Positions 56,702-64,000 of a stretch of DNA of 64,000 nt are shown here, in pieces (positions within the stretch are counted from its first letter, which is position 1; every line of letters starts with the position of its first letter). The stretch is from contig NZ_FSRE01000002.1 in the NCBI RefSeq assembly GCF_900141795.1, positions 310,001 to 374,000 of the forward strand, written 5' to 3'. This DNA is from Sulfurivirga caldicuralii. GTDB lineage: Bacteria > Pseudomonadota > Gammaproteobacteria > Thiomicrospirales > Thiomicrospiraceae. The notes under the pieces were generated by a model. It did not search any database and was not told the DNA's origin. It saw only the letters and a list, made by a program, of their open reading frames with translations. Position numbers and translations under genes: made by a program.

Positions 56702-58228
56702 ATGTCTCCGATGCGCCTGAGCATTCGCCAGCGCTTTCTTATCCTGCTGGCGCTACTGCTGATTTTCCCCTTTCTCATGTATCGAATGGCGCTTGATTTC
56801 AATCGCAAGCTGCTCGAACAACAGATCGTCCAGCAGTCGCAAACGGTTCAGAACCTTGCCGCCATTCTTGAGAACCGGCCCGACCTGTGGGCCCTGCAGA
56901 TTTTCAAGGGCGATCCAACGCGGCAATTGCGCCATCTTGATCTCAATAATGCCGGCATCTGGCTATTCAACCGCAACGGCACCACCACCTATGTGGTCGG
57001 TCACCTGCCGAAAGAAGAGGCTGTAACCGCATACGATGATTTTTTCGCCCGTATCGGACAGTGGACCATACGCCAGATCCACGCCCTGTTTCCGCACACC
57101 CTGCCCTATTTGATCCCCTACGACGCCAACCCGGAAAAAACCCTCATTCAGCAAGTGTTGAAAGGGGAAACAGCACAGCGATTCCGCTTTGACGCGAAAG
57201 GCAGGCCCCTTTCGCTTATGTCTGCTACACCGCTCATTGTGAATGGAAAACAGCTGGGCGGAATCGTCGTGGAAGAGCGCGTGGAAAGCCTTTTCGGCCC
57301 GCAATTGCAGAACTTCTACCACGTAGTGGGCATCGCCACCTCCCTGCTCGTTTTGCTGATGATGGCCTTTGCTTTTTACGGGCTAACGCTGTCCGGTCGT
57401 ATTCGCCGCCTTCAGCTGGATGTCTCGCGCGCTTTCGATCCCGCCCGATACCGGATTGGCGCGTTTCCCGATACCCGCAAACCCAACTGGCAGCAGGACG
57501 AAGTGGATAACTTGCGCCACAGCATTTTTGAGATGCTGCAGCACATTCGCCAGTATGAAACATTTTTGAAGGCTCTACCCAAGGCGCTACGTCATGAGCT
57601 GCACAACCCCCTCAACCGACTCAGTATGAGCCTGCAGCGCATCGAGGAAACCGGACGAACCGAGCCCTATATTGAGCATGCACGACATGGCGTTACGCAA
57701 TTACAACGTATTATCACAGCACTGGGTGAAGCAGGCAGCATTGAGCAGAGTGTCCTCTCTGAAACGCCACACACCTATCGCGTGTCGGAAATGTTGCACG
57801 CGTTAGCAGAGGCGCTCCAGGAGCACTATGGAGACAAACTAAAAATTACACTACAGCTTTCGGATGCGGCGAGCGTGTGCGGTGATGGATTTCTGCTGGA
57901 GCAGGCATTGGACAAGTTGATCAGCAATGCGTTCGACTTTCATCAGGGTAAAGCGCCTGTCCAGTTTGAAGCCATCCAGCAGAATAACGTAGTGGACATA
58001 CGTGTGATAAACCGCGGCACTTTGCCAGAAACACTGTCGCCCGAGCAATTGTTTACCGGCATGACCAGCGTTCGTCCAAAGACGAGTTCAACACCGCACT
58101 TGGGATTGGGGCTTTACATTGTGCGCCTGGTCGCCCAGTTTCATGGAGGGGAGGCATATATCAGGCAGGAAGGCAATACCGTCATCGCTGGCCTGAAACT
58201 GCCACTGACCCCTTGCGATCAGGTTTAG
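56702..58228 (+). CDS. Membrane sensor histidine kinase
   Basis: A 508-residue kinase, 6 bp after its regulator. TM1 (residues 10-30), a periplasmic sensor of about 175 residues with IWLFNRNGTTTYVVG and GGIVVEERV (a Cache-like pattern), TM2 (207-230), a HAMP-like linker, phosphoacceptor H298 in LRHELHNPLNRL, then the ATPase with N-box LDKLISNAFDF and G-box LGLGLYIVRLVAQFHGG. The HN in place of RT after the H-box Glu is less usual. The signal sensed is unknown. Confidence 0.9.
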   Translation: MSPMRLSIRQRFLILLALLLIFPFLMYRMALDFNRKLLEQQIVQQSQTVQNLAAILENRPDLWALQIFKGDPTRQLRHLDLNNAGIWLFNRNGTTTYVVGHLPKEEAVTAYDDFFARIGQWTIRQIHALFPHTLPYLIPYDANPEKTLIQQVLKGETAQRFRFDAKGRPLSLMSATPLIVNGKQLGGIVVEERVESLFGPQLQNFYHVVGIATSLLVLLMMAFAFYGLTLSGRIRRLQLDVSRAFDPARYRIGAFPDTRKPNWQQDEVDNLRHSIFEMLQHIRQYETFLKALPKALRHELHNPLNRLSMSLQRIEETGRTEPYIEHARHGVTQLQRIITALGEAGSIEQSVLSETPHTYRVSEMLHALAEALQEHYGDKLKITLQLSDAASVCGDGFLLEQALDKLISNAFDFHQGKAPVQFEAIQQNNVVDIRVINRGTLPETLSPEQLFTGMTSVRPKTSSTPHLGLGLYIVRLVAQFHGGEAYIRQEGNTVIAGLKLPLTPCDQV

Positions 58229-58249
58229 CATTTTTGGATTCTTCGATGA

Positions 58250-59479
58250 TCAGCGCGGCAGGTTGGCCTGCAGCGGCTTAAAGGTGCGTACCCACGGGCT
58301 GATGCCGGTACGCTGGCGAATGGCCGCAGCCGCTTCCTTCGCGCTGGTTCGCTCTGCAAAACTGCCCTGGATCAGGACATAGCGTGTCTGGCCATCACGT
58401 ATCTGGCGGATGATTTTGGCTTCGTTCAACTGCTTGTTTCTGATCATGTGATCGAGACTGGCCTTGTCCAGCACACTGGCCAGCTGGAGCGTCCAGTGAT
58501 CGGCGGGTTGTTGTGCCACCCACTGCTCGCTTTCCATCAGGACGCTTATGTCGGGTGACGTTTTCTTTTTGTCGGCTCGCTCTACCACTGGCACCTGTGG
58601 CTCATCCGGTTGAGCAGGCTCCGGGATGGGCATCGCCTCGTCATTTTGCTCCCGGATGACAGCGCTCTTTTCCTCAGCGTGAGCCTTCACGGTGGGAACC
58701 GCAGCCGTGGCGCGCAAGCTTTTAAGCTGTACCAGCAATGTGGCAAAACGCTTGTCGATCACCTGCTCGATCCGTTGGCTGAATTGGGCCAGTTTGGCGT
58801 CCAGCACCGCTTCAGTCACCACATTGGCCTCTGTGAGCTCTGAATGGACCTGGTCGCTCACTTTTTGCTGAGCATCCACGGGCAGTGCCTTCCTCTCCAG
58901 TGCATCGAGCCGAGCCGTAATGGCGGCCAGAGAAGCCGTGTCAGATGAAGACTGCGACTGCTCAAACTTTTGCAGTCGCGCTTCCATCTCGGCAAGCTTT
59001 GTACCCAGCGTCTTGATCTCACCCTGCAGCTTATAAAACGCCAGACCGCCGGCACCCAAAATGGCGACCAGGACCGTAGAGGCGATCACCCCCATCCAGA
59101 TAGTATTTTTCTGCCCCATGTTGGTACCATCCTCTTCATTGCGGGATCCATGTTCAGAACGGGGTTGTTGTTTTGGCATGTCCTGCGGTGTATCGTTCTG
59201 CATACGTGCAGTCCGCCCCTGAGCTCGGCTGCGCCGTCTGGGACGTGCCGCAGCACGCAGGCTAACGCGATCTTCATCAACTTCTTCCGCACCTAAAAGA
59301 CGTTCGTTAGCCTCACTCATCAGCCCTCCTGAAATCGCTGCACCATCGGGCATCACCTCTTCTGCCGCCTTGAGCCAGTCCTGGAGGGTCAATTCCCCAC
59401 CTCGCGCCTTGGCACGCGCCTCGATCTCTGCAAGAATACGTTGTCTTTCCTGTTCGAAATTGACGGGTTGTTCGGCCAT
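58250..59479 (-). CDS. SPOR-domain membrane protein
   Basis: A 409-residue protein: cytoplasmic N-terminus (1-130, charged, with LTLQDWLKAAEEVMPDG), one transmembrane helix (about 135-155; IWMGVIASTVLVAILGAGGLAFY), a long coiled coil (160-270), a Pro/acidic linker and a C-terminal SPOR domain (325-405; WTLQLASVLDKASLDHM, TRYVLIQGSFAERTSAKEA). SPOR domains bind denuded peptidoglycan at the septum, so a division-linked role is likely. The start at 59479 is chosen over 59506; neither has a strong ribosome-binding site. Convergent with the kinase gene. Confidence 0.82.
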   Translation of the reverse strand: MAEQPVNFEQERQRILAEIEARAKARGGELTLQDWLKAAEEVMPDGAAISGGLMSEANERLLGAEEVDEDRVSLRAAARPRRRSRAQGRTARMQNDTPQDMPKQQPRSEHGSRNEEDGTNMGQKNTIWMGVIASTVLVAILGAGGLAFYKLQGEIKTLGTKLAEMEARLQKFEQSQSSSDTASLAAITARLDALERKALPVDAQQKVSDQVHSELTEANVVTEAVLDAKLAQFSQRIEQVIDKRFATLLVQLKSLRATAAVPTVKAHAEEKSAVIREQNDEAMPIPEPAQPDEPQVPVVERADKKKTSPDISVLMESEQWVAQQPADHWTLQLASVLDKASLDHMIRNKQLNEAKIIRQIRDGQTRYVLIQGSFAERTSAKEAAAAIRQRTGISPWVRTFKPLQANLPR

Positions 59480-59495
59480 GAGTGCTCGATAGAAT
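59468..59495 (+). promoter_or_regulatory. Candidate promoter for the 51-residue membrane-protein ORF
   Basis: TTGTTC, 16-bp spacer, TAGAAT on the plus strand, with predicted start about 30 bp before ATG 59531. It overlaps the divergent SPOR gene's start; a minus-strand TATAAT at 59506-59511 could serve that gene. Confidence 0.4.
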
Positions 59496-59530
59496 AGTTT
59501 TTTCAATTATAGCCACAAGTCAGGTGACAC

Positions 59531-59686
59531 ATGCACTCCATCACGTCAGATCACGTTCTTACTGCAAGCTTAATGACTATCGGCATGACGCTACTTGTCA
59601 TTGTGGTCGTTGCCGCTGTCGTTTATGGCCTGTATCGCTTTTTCAAGTCGGATGACGATGCCACCACACCGCCAGACGCGTCATGA
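59531..59686 (+). CDS. Candidate 51-residue single-span membrane protein
   Basis: ATG at 59531 opens a 51-codon frame with AGGTG 5 nt upstream. The product has a polar N-terminus, one strong transmembrane segment (MTLLVIVVVAAVVYGLYRFF) and an acidic/Pro tail (KSDDDATTPPDAS). Its last 44 bp overlap the 3' end of the convergent MATE gene. The overlap and lack of recognisable homologues keep confidence modest, while the ribosome-binding site, promoter-like sequence and hydrophobic segment favour a real gene. Confidence 0.45.
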   Translation: MHSITSDHVLTASLMTIGMTLLVIVVVAAVVYGLYRFFKSDDDATTPPDAS

Positions 59687-60947
59687 GTAAAAGCGCCGCA
59701 CTGCTCAAACCCAGCACAATGCCTGCCCAGTAGCCCTGAACATCATGGCCATGATGCGCCAGCCATACACCAGACCCCAGTCCGATTCCCCAGTAGCTGA
59801 TCAGTGTGGCAATGAAGGTAAAGCGCGTTTTCTGCATGCCGCGCAACAGTCCGGCCGCCATGCTTTGCAAGGCATCGAAAAACTGATACGCCACCGCATA
59901 AAGCAGTAAAGCCGATGCCACTGCGATCACTTCATTTTCTTGGCTGAACAACTGCGGCAACAGATCATGGCCCATAAACGTCAGGGCGGCCAGCCCCAAC
60001 CCGCATATGCCGGCCAGCAACAGGCTCTGGCGAACAAAGTATTTCAGGTCGGCAAGCTGCGCCGCCCCCAGCAGGCGTCCTGTCTCAATGGCTGCGGCCA
60101 TGGATAGACTGTAGGGAATGACATAAAGCGTGGCCGTAATGGAAATGGCGATTTGATGCGCGGCCAGCGCAACGGCTCCATAAGGTGCGATAAACAGTGA
60201 TAGCACCATGAACAGCGACACCTCAAAAATCAGTGCCAGCGCAGCGGGCAGCCCTAGCGCCCATAAGCGTCGCAAATACTCCCTTGACCACTTTCCCCGC
60301 CAGGCCGATGCAAATGCAGTGTCCTTGCGCAAATAAAAATGACTGCCCACTGTCACCAGTATCATCAACACGCTGCTGGCAACCCCACAACCCGCTCCGC
60401 CCAATCCATTCCAATCGCCAACACCCAATACGAGAAAAAAATCCAAAGGAATGTTCAACAAGAATGCAATAAAACTAAATGCAAGCGTAAGTTGGGTTTT
60501 TCCAAAGCCTTCCCAGAAAAAGCGATAGCCATCGTATATAAAAAAAATAGCCATGCCCGGGATAATGGCCCAAAGATAGTGCTGTGCTACCTTTACTATG
60601 TCCGTTTGAGCATCAATGAGTTGTGGCAGCAGCAAACTCAATCCGCCAAGAATCAGGACAGCAAGGGCTCCCAAAACGAGCCCCGATATGCGTGCACTGG
60701 TCAACCACGCCGCAAGTTCAGAGTGATCGTCTGACCTGGCCAGATTATGCGCAACAAGTGGGGACAACACCATGAGCACACCGGTTCCAAACATCAGCAC
60801 GATCAGCATCAGGTTTGAGCCGAGGGCAACGCCGGCCAGTTCGGTCGCGCCCGCCTGTCCGGCAACCCAGGTATCCACCAGCCCAAGGCCGTTCAGAGCA
60901 AACTGGGCAAGCAGGATGGGCCAGGCGAGATAAAACAGGCGCTTCAT
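59643..60947 (-). CDS. MATE-family multidrug/Na+ (or H+) antiporter
   Basis: A 434-residue protein with twelve predicted helices in two repeats. LAWPILLAQFALNGLGLVDTWVAGQ at the start and FGTGVLMVLSPLVAHNLAR are NorM/DinF-type signatures, and LAAHQIAISITATLYVIPYS is the repeat-two counterpart. It likely exports cationic compounds. It follows the small membrane gene at 60956 by 8 bp, so they are probably co-transcribed. Confidence 0.92.
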   Translation of the reverse strand: MKRLFYLAWPILLAQFALNGLGLVDTWVAGQAGATELAGVALGSNLMLIVLMFGTGVLMVLSPLVAHNLARSDDHSELAAWLTSARISGLVLGALAVLILGGLSLLLPQLIDAQTDIVKVAQHYLWAIIPGMAIFFIYDGYRFFWEGFGKTQLTLAFSFIAFLLNIPLDFFLVLGVGDWNGLGGAGCGVASSVLMILVTVGSHFYLRKDTAFASAWRGKWSREYLRRLWALGLPAALALIFEVSLFMVLSLFIAPYGAVALAAHQIAISITATLYVIPYSLSMAAAIETGRLLGAAQLADLKYFVRQSLLLAGICGLGLAALTFMGHDLLPQLFSQENEVIAVASALLLYAVAYQFFDALQSMAAGLLRGMQKTRFTFIATLISYWGIGLGSGVWLAHHGHDVQGYWAGIVLGLSSAALLLMTRLAVWWHRHPT

Positions 60948-60955
60948 GGGTACGC

Positions 60956-61261
60956 TTAATCTTCTTCGGGTGTATCGGCCGCACTGCAGTCAAGCCAGCC
61001 CGGAATAAAAAACAGTGCGATCCATTTCATCAGCCAGTAAAAGAGTCCATAGAGTACCGGCGCCAACGCGATAACCAATGGCAAACCCACCAGCATATCC
61101 ACCAGCGCCAGCTCGCCGTTGATCATGCGCACGAAATATGCTTTTTCCACCAGTGACCAATACAGCCATGCCAATGCAAGTCCCCATCCAATCAAGGAAA
61201 TGCGCCGATGCATGGTAGGGGTAAAATCACAGTAGAAAAAGCGGTGGAAATCATTTGCCAT
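60956..61261 (-). CDS. Small two-helix membrane protein of unknown function
   Basis: A 101-residue protein: basic/aromatic N-terminus, hydrophobic segments at about 20-40 (ISLIGWGLALAWLYWSLV) and 55-80 (LVDMLVGLPLVIALAPVLYGLFYWLM), and an acidic tail. I do not recognise the family. The start at 61261 is set by the MANDFHRFF beginning; the longer open frame to 61531 runs across the hns-like gene and is unlikely. ATG at 61213 is an alternative. It precedes the MATE gene and is divergent from hns. Confidence 0.6.
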   Translation of the reverse strand: MANDFHRFFYCDFTPTMHRRISLIGWGLALAWLYWSLVEKAYFVRMINGELALVDMLVGLPLVIALAPVLYGLFYWLMKWIALFFIPGWLDCSAADTPEED

Positions 61262-61265
61262 AATT

Positions 61266-61294
61266 TTGTCACATAAAAAATTTTGTATTAAAAT
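61266..61294 (+). promoter_or_regulatory. Promoter of the hns-like gene
   Basis: TTGTCA, 17-bp spacer, TAAAAT in a very AT-rich 108-bp gap. AT-rich DNA around the promoter could also be bound by the H-NS product itself. Confidence 0.6.
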
Positions 61295-61369
61295 GAAATA
61301 AAGGCCGCAAGATAAAACAATACCTATAAATATAGCGGTCAATTCCTGAACCGAAACGAGGTCTGTATT

Positions 61370-61750
61370 ATGAACGATATTGAAGCACTGGCACGACAGA
61401 AAAGGGCGGAGCTCCGCCGCCTGCAACGTGAACTGGAGCGCCTGGAGGCCCTTAAGAACAAGCGCCTGAAAGTCACCTCCCCTGAAATCAAGGATGTGGC
61501 CCGTACCATTCAGTCTCTGGCCAAGGATCACATGATGGAAACGGAAGAGGTGCTGTCGCTTGTCCGTGAAGCCATCGAGCGTTATCCCCTTAAGGGCAAG
61601 CGTGGCGGCACTCTCGGCCGGGTACCGCCCAAGTATCGCAACCTTGACAATCCTGCAGAAACCTGGAGCGGGCGTGGTCGTAAGCCCCGCTGGGTTGTAG
61701 CCGCCCTGGAAAAAGGATTGACCTTGGACGACCTGCGCATCCGCGACTGA
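61370..61750 (+). CDS. H-NS family nucleoid protein
   Basis: A 126-residue protein. The N-terminal coiled coil (residues 1-35, RQKRAELRRLQRELERLEAL) is an oligomerisation segment, followed by a helical linker and a C-terminal DNA-binding domain with PPKYRNLDNPAETWSGRGRK, containing the AT-hook-like core GRGRKPRW. H-NS-type proteins silence AT-rich, often foreign DNA. The AT-rich upstream region and separate promoter and terminator suit an autoregulated single gene. It could be a local paralogue instead of the main H-NS. Confidence 0.9.
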   Translation: MNDIEALARQKRAELRRLQRELERLEALKNKRLKVTSPEIKDVARTIQSLAKDHMMETEEVLSLVREAIERYPLKGKRGGTLGRVPPKYRNLDNPAETWSGRGRKPRWVVAALEKGLTLDDLRIRD

Positions 61751-61779
61751 TCACGTCTACCCTTAACCCGCTTTTTCCT

Positions 61780-61808
61780 GGCCGCCTCCATGGCGGCCGT
61801 TTTATTTT
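61780..61808 (+). terminator. Intrinsic terminator after the hns-like gene
   Basis: GGCCGCC/GGCGGCC stem with a 5-nt TCCAT loop and a GTTTTATTTT tail that runs into the stop codon of the convergent nudF. Confidence 0.85.
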
Positions 61809-62424
61809 ACGCGCCCTGCATGGCTTTCAATTGAGGCCACTTCCGGTAAACCAGCCACTGCATGCCGATCCATGTGCTGGCAACCTCAAACATGCCTGCT
61901 TCCAGTTTCCGCCTGACTTCATCGAATGATAGACGGTGGAGGCGAATATCCTCCCCTTCGGCTGCATGACCGGCGGTTTCCGGAATCTCTGCCAGTGAAA
62001 TCGCTGCGGCATAAACATGCAGACGCTCCCTACCACCCCCGGGCGTGGGGTAAAAATGACAGACGAACTCAAGCCTGGCAGGATCAACTTCCAGCGTGGT
62101 TTCTTCCCGCGTCTCGCGAACACACGCTTGTTCCAACGTTTCACCTGCATCCACATGACCGGCGACCGGTTCCAGCAGCCAGGCGCGTTCATCCTGATAA
62201 TAAGCCAGGGGTCCGATGCGACACTGCTCCAGCAGTAACGTTTCCTTTCGGTCCGGGTCATACAGAATGACGACCACCACAGGCTGCGGCCGCCCATAAA
62301 GTTCGCGCTCGTGCACCGGCGACCAGCTGCCATCGAAGCGGGTACAACGAACTTTCAGGCGATCCACCTTGTAAAAGCCATCATAGACTCGCTGCTGCGC
62401 CAGAATTTCAACGCGCTTATTCAC
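61807..62424 (-). CDS. nudF: ADP-ribose pyrophosphatase (NudF-type Nudix hydrolase)
   Basis: A 205-residue Nudix enzyme that splits ADP-ribose to AMP and ribose 5-phosphate. The Nudix box runs from GHVDAGETLEQ to RETREETTLEV; the catalytic Glu residues are present, but the Gly near its end is Thr. The N-terminal dimerisation segment and EPVAG before the box fit the ADPR subfamily. GTG at 62424 is the start, with GAGGG upstream; it overlaps alr by 8 bp. Confidence 0.88.
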   Translation of the reverse strand: MNKRVEILAQQRVYDGFYKVDRLKVRCTRFDGSWSPVHERELYGRPQPVVVVILYDPDRKETLLLEQCRIGPLAYYQDERAWLLEPVAGHVDAGETLEQACVRETREETTLEVDPARLEFVCHFYPTPGGGRERLHVYAAAISLAEIPETAGHAAEGEDIRLHRLSFDEVRRKLEAGMFEVASTWIGMQWLVYRKWPQLKAMQGA

Positions 62425-63478
62425 GTTTTACCCTCGCTGTTATGCCGCACATGAGCTCGTAGGCAATGGTGTCCGCCTGTTCCGCCACTTCCCAGACCGG
62501 CACATTGTCACCCCACAGTTCGACCGGGCTGCCGATCTGCAGGTGCGATTTACGGGGATGATCCGTCAGGTCAACGCAGAGCATGTCCATGGAAACACGG
62601 CCAATCAGTGGCACCCGCGCACCCTCCACCCAGACAGGTGTTCCAGTCCTGGCATGACGGGGATAGCCATCGCCATACCCGGCCGCCACAATGCCGATTA
62701 TGCTGTCCCGTTGCGCACGCCATGTGAGGTCGTAGCCCACCCCTTCTCCCTGTCTGATGAGCTTGACGGCGATGAGGGCAGAATGGAAATGCATGACCGG
62801 ACGCAGCCGCGAATCAAGCGGAGTGGCCCCATACAGCATAATGCCTGGACGGGTCCAGCCGATACGTGCCGCCGGCACGCCGATCAACGCGGCCGAGTTG
62901 GCCAGGCTGACTGCACCGATCTCGTTCTTGACCGTGTCATGGCAGATGCCAAAACGCTTCAATTGCTCTGCTGTAAACGTCGGATCGCTGTCTGCGCAGG
63001 CAAAATGACTCAACAAATTGAGCTGTGCATTGGGTAGTTGCTGCCGGAGCTGAGCAATGGTGCGCGCGCATGCTTCGAAGGAAATGCCCAGCCGATGCAT
63101 GCCCGTGTCCACCTTCAGCCACAATATCCATGGAGCCTCGGGGGCGAAGGCGGCCAGCCAGTCGATCTGGACGGGGTCATGCACCACCAGCTGCAGATTA
63201 AGGGCATCGGCCAGCTCGGCCTCATCCGCAGAAAACAGCCCTTCCAGCAAGAGAATGGGCTGGTCAAAGCCGCCTTCGCGCAACGCAATGGCTTCATCTA
63301 CCGAGGCAACCGCAAAACCATCGGCATCGCTAAAGGCATTGGCGGCCCACAACAAACCGTGCCCATAGCCATCGGCCTTGATAACGGCCCAGACAGGCTG
63401 ATGGTTGTTGAGCGCCTTGGCATGCTTGAGATTGTGGCGCGCAGCTGCCCCGTCCAGACTGATACGTGCCGGCCGCAT
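62417..63478 (-). CDS. alr: Alanine racemase
   Basis: A 353-residue PLP enzyme supplying D-alanine for peptidoglycan. The PLP Lys is K34 in VIKADGYGHG, WLKVDTGMHRLG follows, the catalytic Tyr is in AAGYGDGYPRHA, and VSMDMLCVDLTD is the second-domain signature. Its ATG overlaps the dnaB stop (TGATG); dnaB-alr adjacency is conserved in gammaproteobacteria. Confidence 0.96.
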   Translation of the reverse strand: MRPARISLDGAAARHNLKHAKALNNHQPVWAVIKADGYGHGLLWAANAFSDADGFAVASVDEAIALREGGFDQPILLLEGLFSADEAELADALNLQLVVHDPVQIDWLAAFAPEAPWILWLKVDTGMHRLGISFEACARTIAQLRQQLPNAQLNLLSHFACADSDPTFTAEQLKRFGICHDTVKNEIGAVSLANSAALIGVPAARIGWTRPGIMLYGATPLDSRLRPVMHFHSALIAVKLIRQGEGVGYDLTWRAQRDSIIGIVAAGYGDGYPRHARTGTPVWVEGARVPLIGRVSMDMLCVDLTDHPRKSHLQIGSPVELWGDNVPVWEVAEQADTIAYELMCGITARVKRE

Positions 63479-64000
63479 CAGAACCCTCCTTCAGCCCCTT
63501 GACTCTGCGGGAGGTAATTTTCGAAACGGGTATATTCGCCAATGAATGTCAGCATGACCTTGCCGATGGCACCGTTGCGGTGCTTGCCGATGATGATCTC
63601 GGCCAGTCCCTTGGCATCCGTATCCGAGTTATACACTTCGTCACGGTAGATAAATACGATCAGGTCGGCATCCTGCTCGATGGCGCCCGATTCACGCAGA
63701 TCGGACATCTTCGGCCGCTTGTCTGGTCGCTGCTCCAGGCTGCGGTTCAACTGCGACAGCGCAATCACAGGAATATTGAGCTCCTTGGCCAACGCCTTGA
63801 GGCCGCGAGAGATCTCGGAAATCTCGTTGACCCGGTTGTCGGTTGGCGTGGAACCGCGCATCAGCTGCAGGTAATCGATAACAATCAGATTTAATCCCAC
63901 CGCTTTCTTTTCCGCCTCTTCTTCCGACAGGCCGGCCTTGAGCGCCGCCTCGCGCTGCTTTTCGCGCAGATCCTTATCGATACGCCGTGCGCGGGCGCGC
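63478..64000 (-). CDS. dnaB: Replicative DNA helicase DnaB (C-terminal part; 5' end outside window)
   Basis: The visible 174 codons cover the end of the RecA-like domain: Walker [30 protein letters not shown] (with the sensor Gln), [21 protein letters not shown] and IIIGKHRNG with the arginine finger. Between RARARRI and GLNLIVIDY the protein has 27 residues, largely charged and Ala-rich ([16 protein letters not shown] then [11 protein letters not shown]), where E. coli has 7. The start and Walker A are to the right of the window. Confidence 0.95.
   Translation of the reverse strand, partial: RARARRIDKDLREKQREAALKAGLSEEEAEKKAVGLNLIVIDYLQLMRGSTPTDNRVNEISEISRGLKALAKELNIPVIALSQLNRSLEQRPDKRPKMSDLRESGAIEQDADLIVFIYRDEVYNSDTDAKGLAEIIIGKHRNGAIGKVMLTFIGEYTRFENYLPQSQGAEGGF

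Noticed and set aside
63478-64000. Possible intein in dnaB
   Set aside because: The insertion is only about 20 residues, charged, with no Cys/Ser start or His-Asn end, so it cannot be an intein.

Overview
The window is a 64-kb piece of a moderately GC-rich gammaproteobacterial chromosome, almost entirely protein-coding. I see no insertion sequence, prophage, integron or CRISPR array. Two sulfur-oxidation genes identify the lifestyle: a Tat-exported SoxB and an FAD-dependent sulfide:quinone oxidoreductase with the three expected cysteines. soxB stands alone, without soxXYZA or soxCD. Scattered sox genes are what is known of Thiomicrospira/Hydrogenovibrio-type chemolithoautotrophs, so a relative of that group (possibly Sulfurivirga-like, given the GC richness) is the most likely source. 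That placement is inference.

Layout. 1-4.7 kb, minus strand: queD (partial), ispA, a 2-Cys peroxiredoxin and a coupled bcp-phoH-SDR block. 4.8-14.7 kb, plus strand: dapA-bamC, purL, soxB and minCDE. 14.8-19.1 kb, minus: csiV-mfd. 19.1-24.7 kb, plus: a small RND-core membrane protein, sqr, then TRIC channel-tsaB-uspA-periplasmic protein. 24.7-27.6 kb: a monohaem cytochrome c, ycaO and a DUF481 outer-membrane protein. 27.7-34.2 kb, plus: accA-tilS-pyrG-kdsA-eno-ftsB. 34.4-37.7 kb: smr, then the overlapping run surE-pcm-yqaA-nlpD. 38-45 kb: alaC-hom-thrC behind a possible attenuator, an RpfE-like gene and relA. 45-50.6 kb: two tRNA clusters (Glu-Gly-Glu and Gly-Cys-Ala) flanking an M61 peptidase, a TDT transporter with a broken paralogue, and gltX. 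50.6-58.2 kb: dusA-xseA-xseB-arsC-like, a small membrane protein, rpoN and a two-component pair. 58.2-64 kb: a SPOR protein, a MATE pump, an hns-like gene and a dnaB-alr-nudF block.

Genes are packed tightly, with many ATGA, TGATG and TAATG junctions. Non-ATG starts are common (dapA, minD, accA, alaC, relA, gltX, xseA, nudF).

The most unusual signal is a short dispersed repeat of about 21-25 bp, core AAAAAGTCGGGGACCCCC, in four copies. Two copies lie inside the conserved genes tilS and dusA, in the same reading frame, adding the same peptide K-V-G-D-P-P-L where the families normally have a shorter loop. A third supplies the stop codon of smr and a fourth lies between a tRNA array and a gene end. 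This looks like a miniature element that can insert into genes without breaking them. Other points are a candidate alanine-codon leader peptide plus terminator hairpin before alaC, a TDT-transporter paralogue whose frames join only across a U UUU UUC slippery run, a probable leaderless mRNA, an RND-like protein without periplasmic porter domains, and a charged insertion in DnaB.
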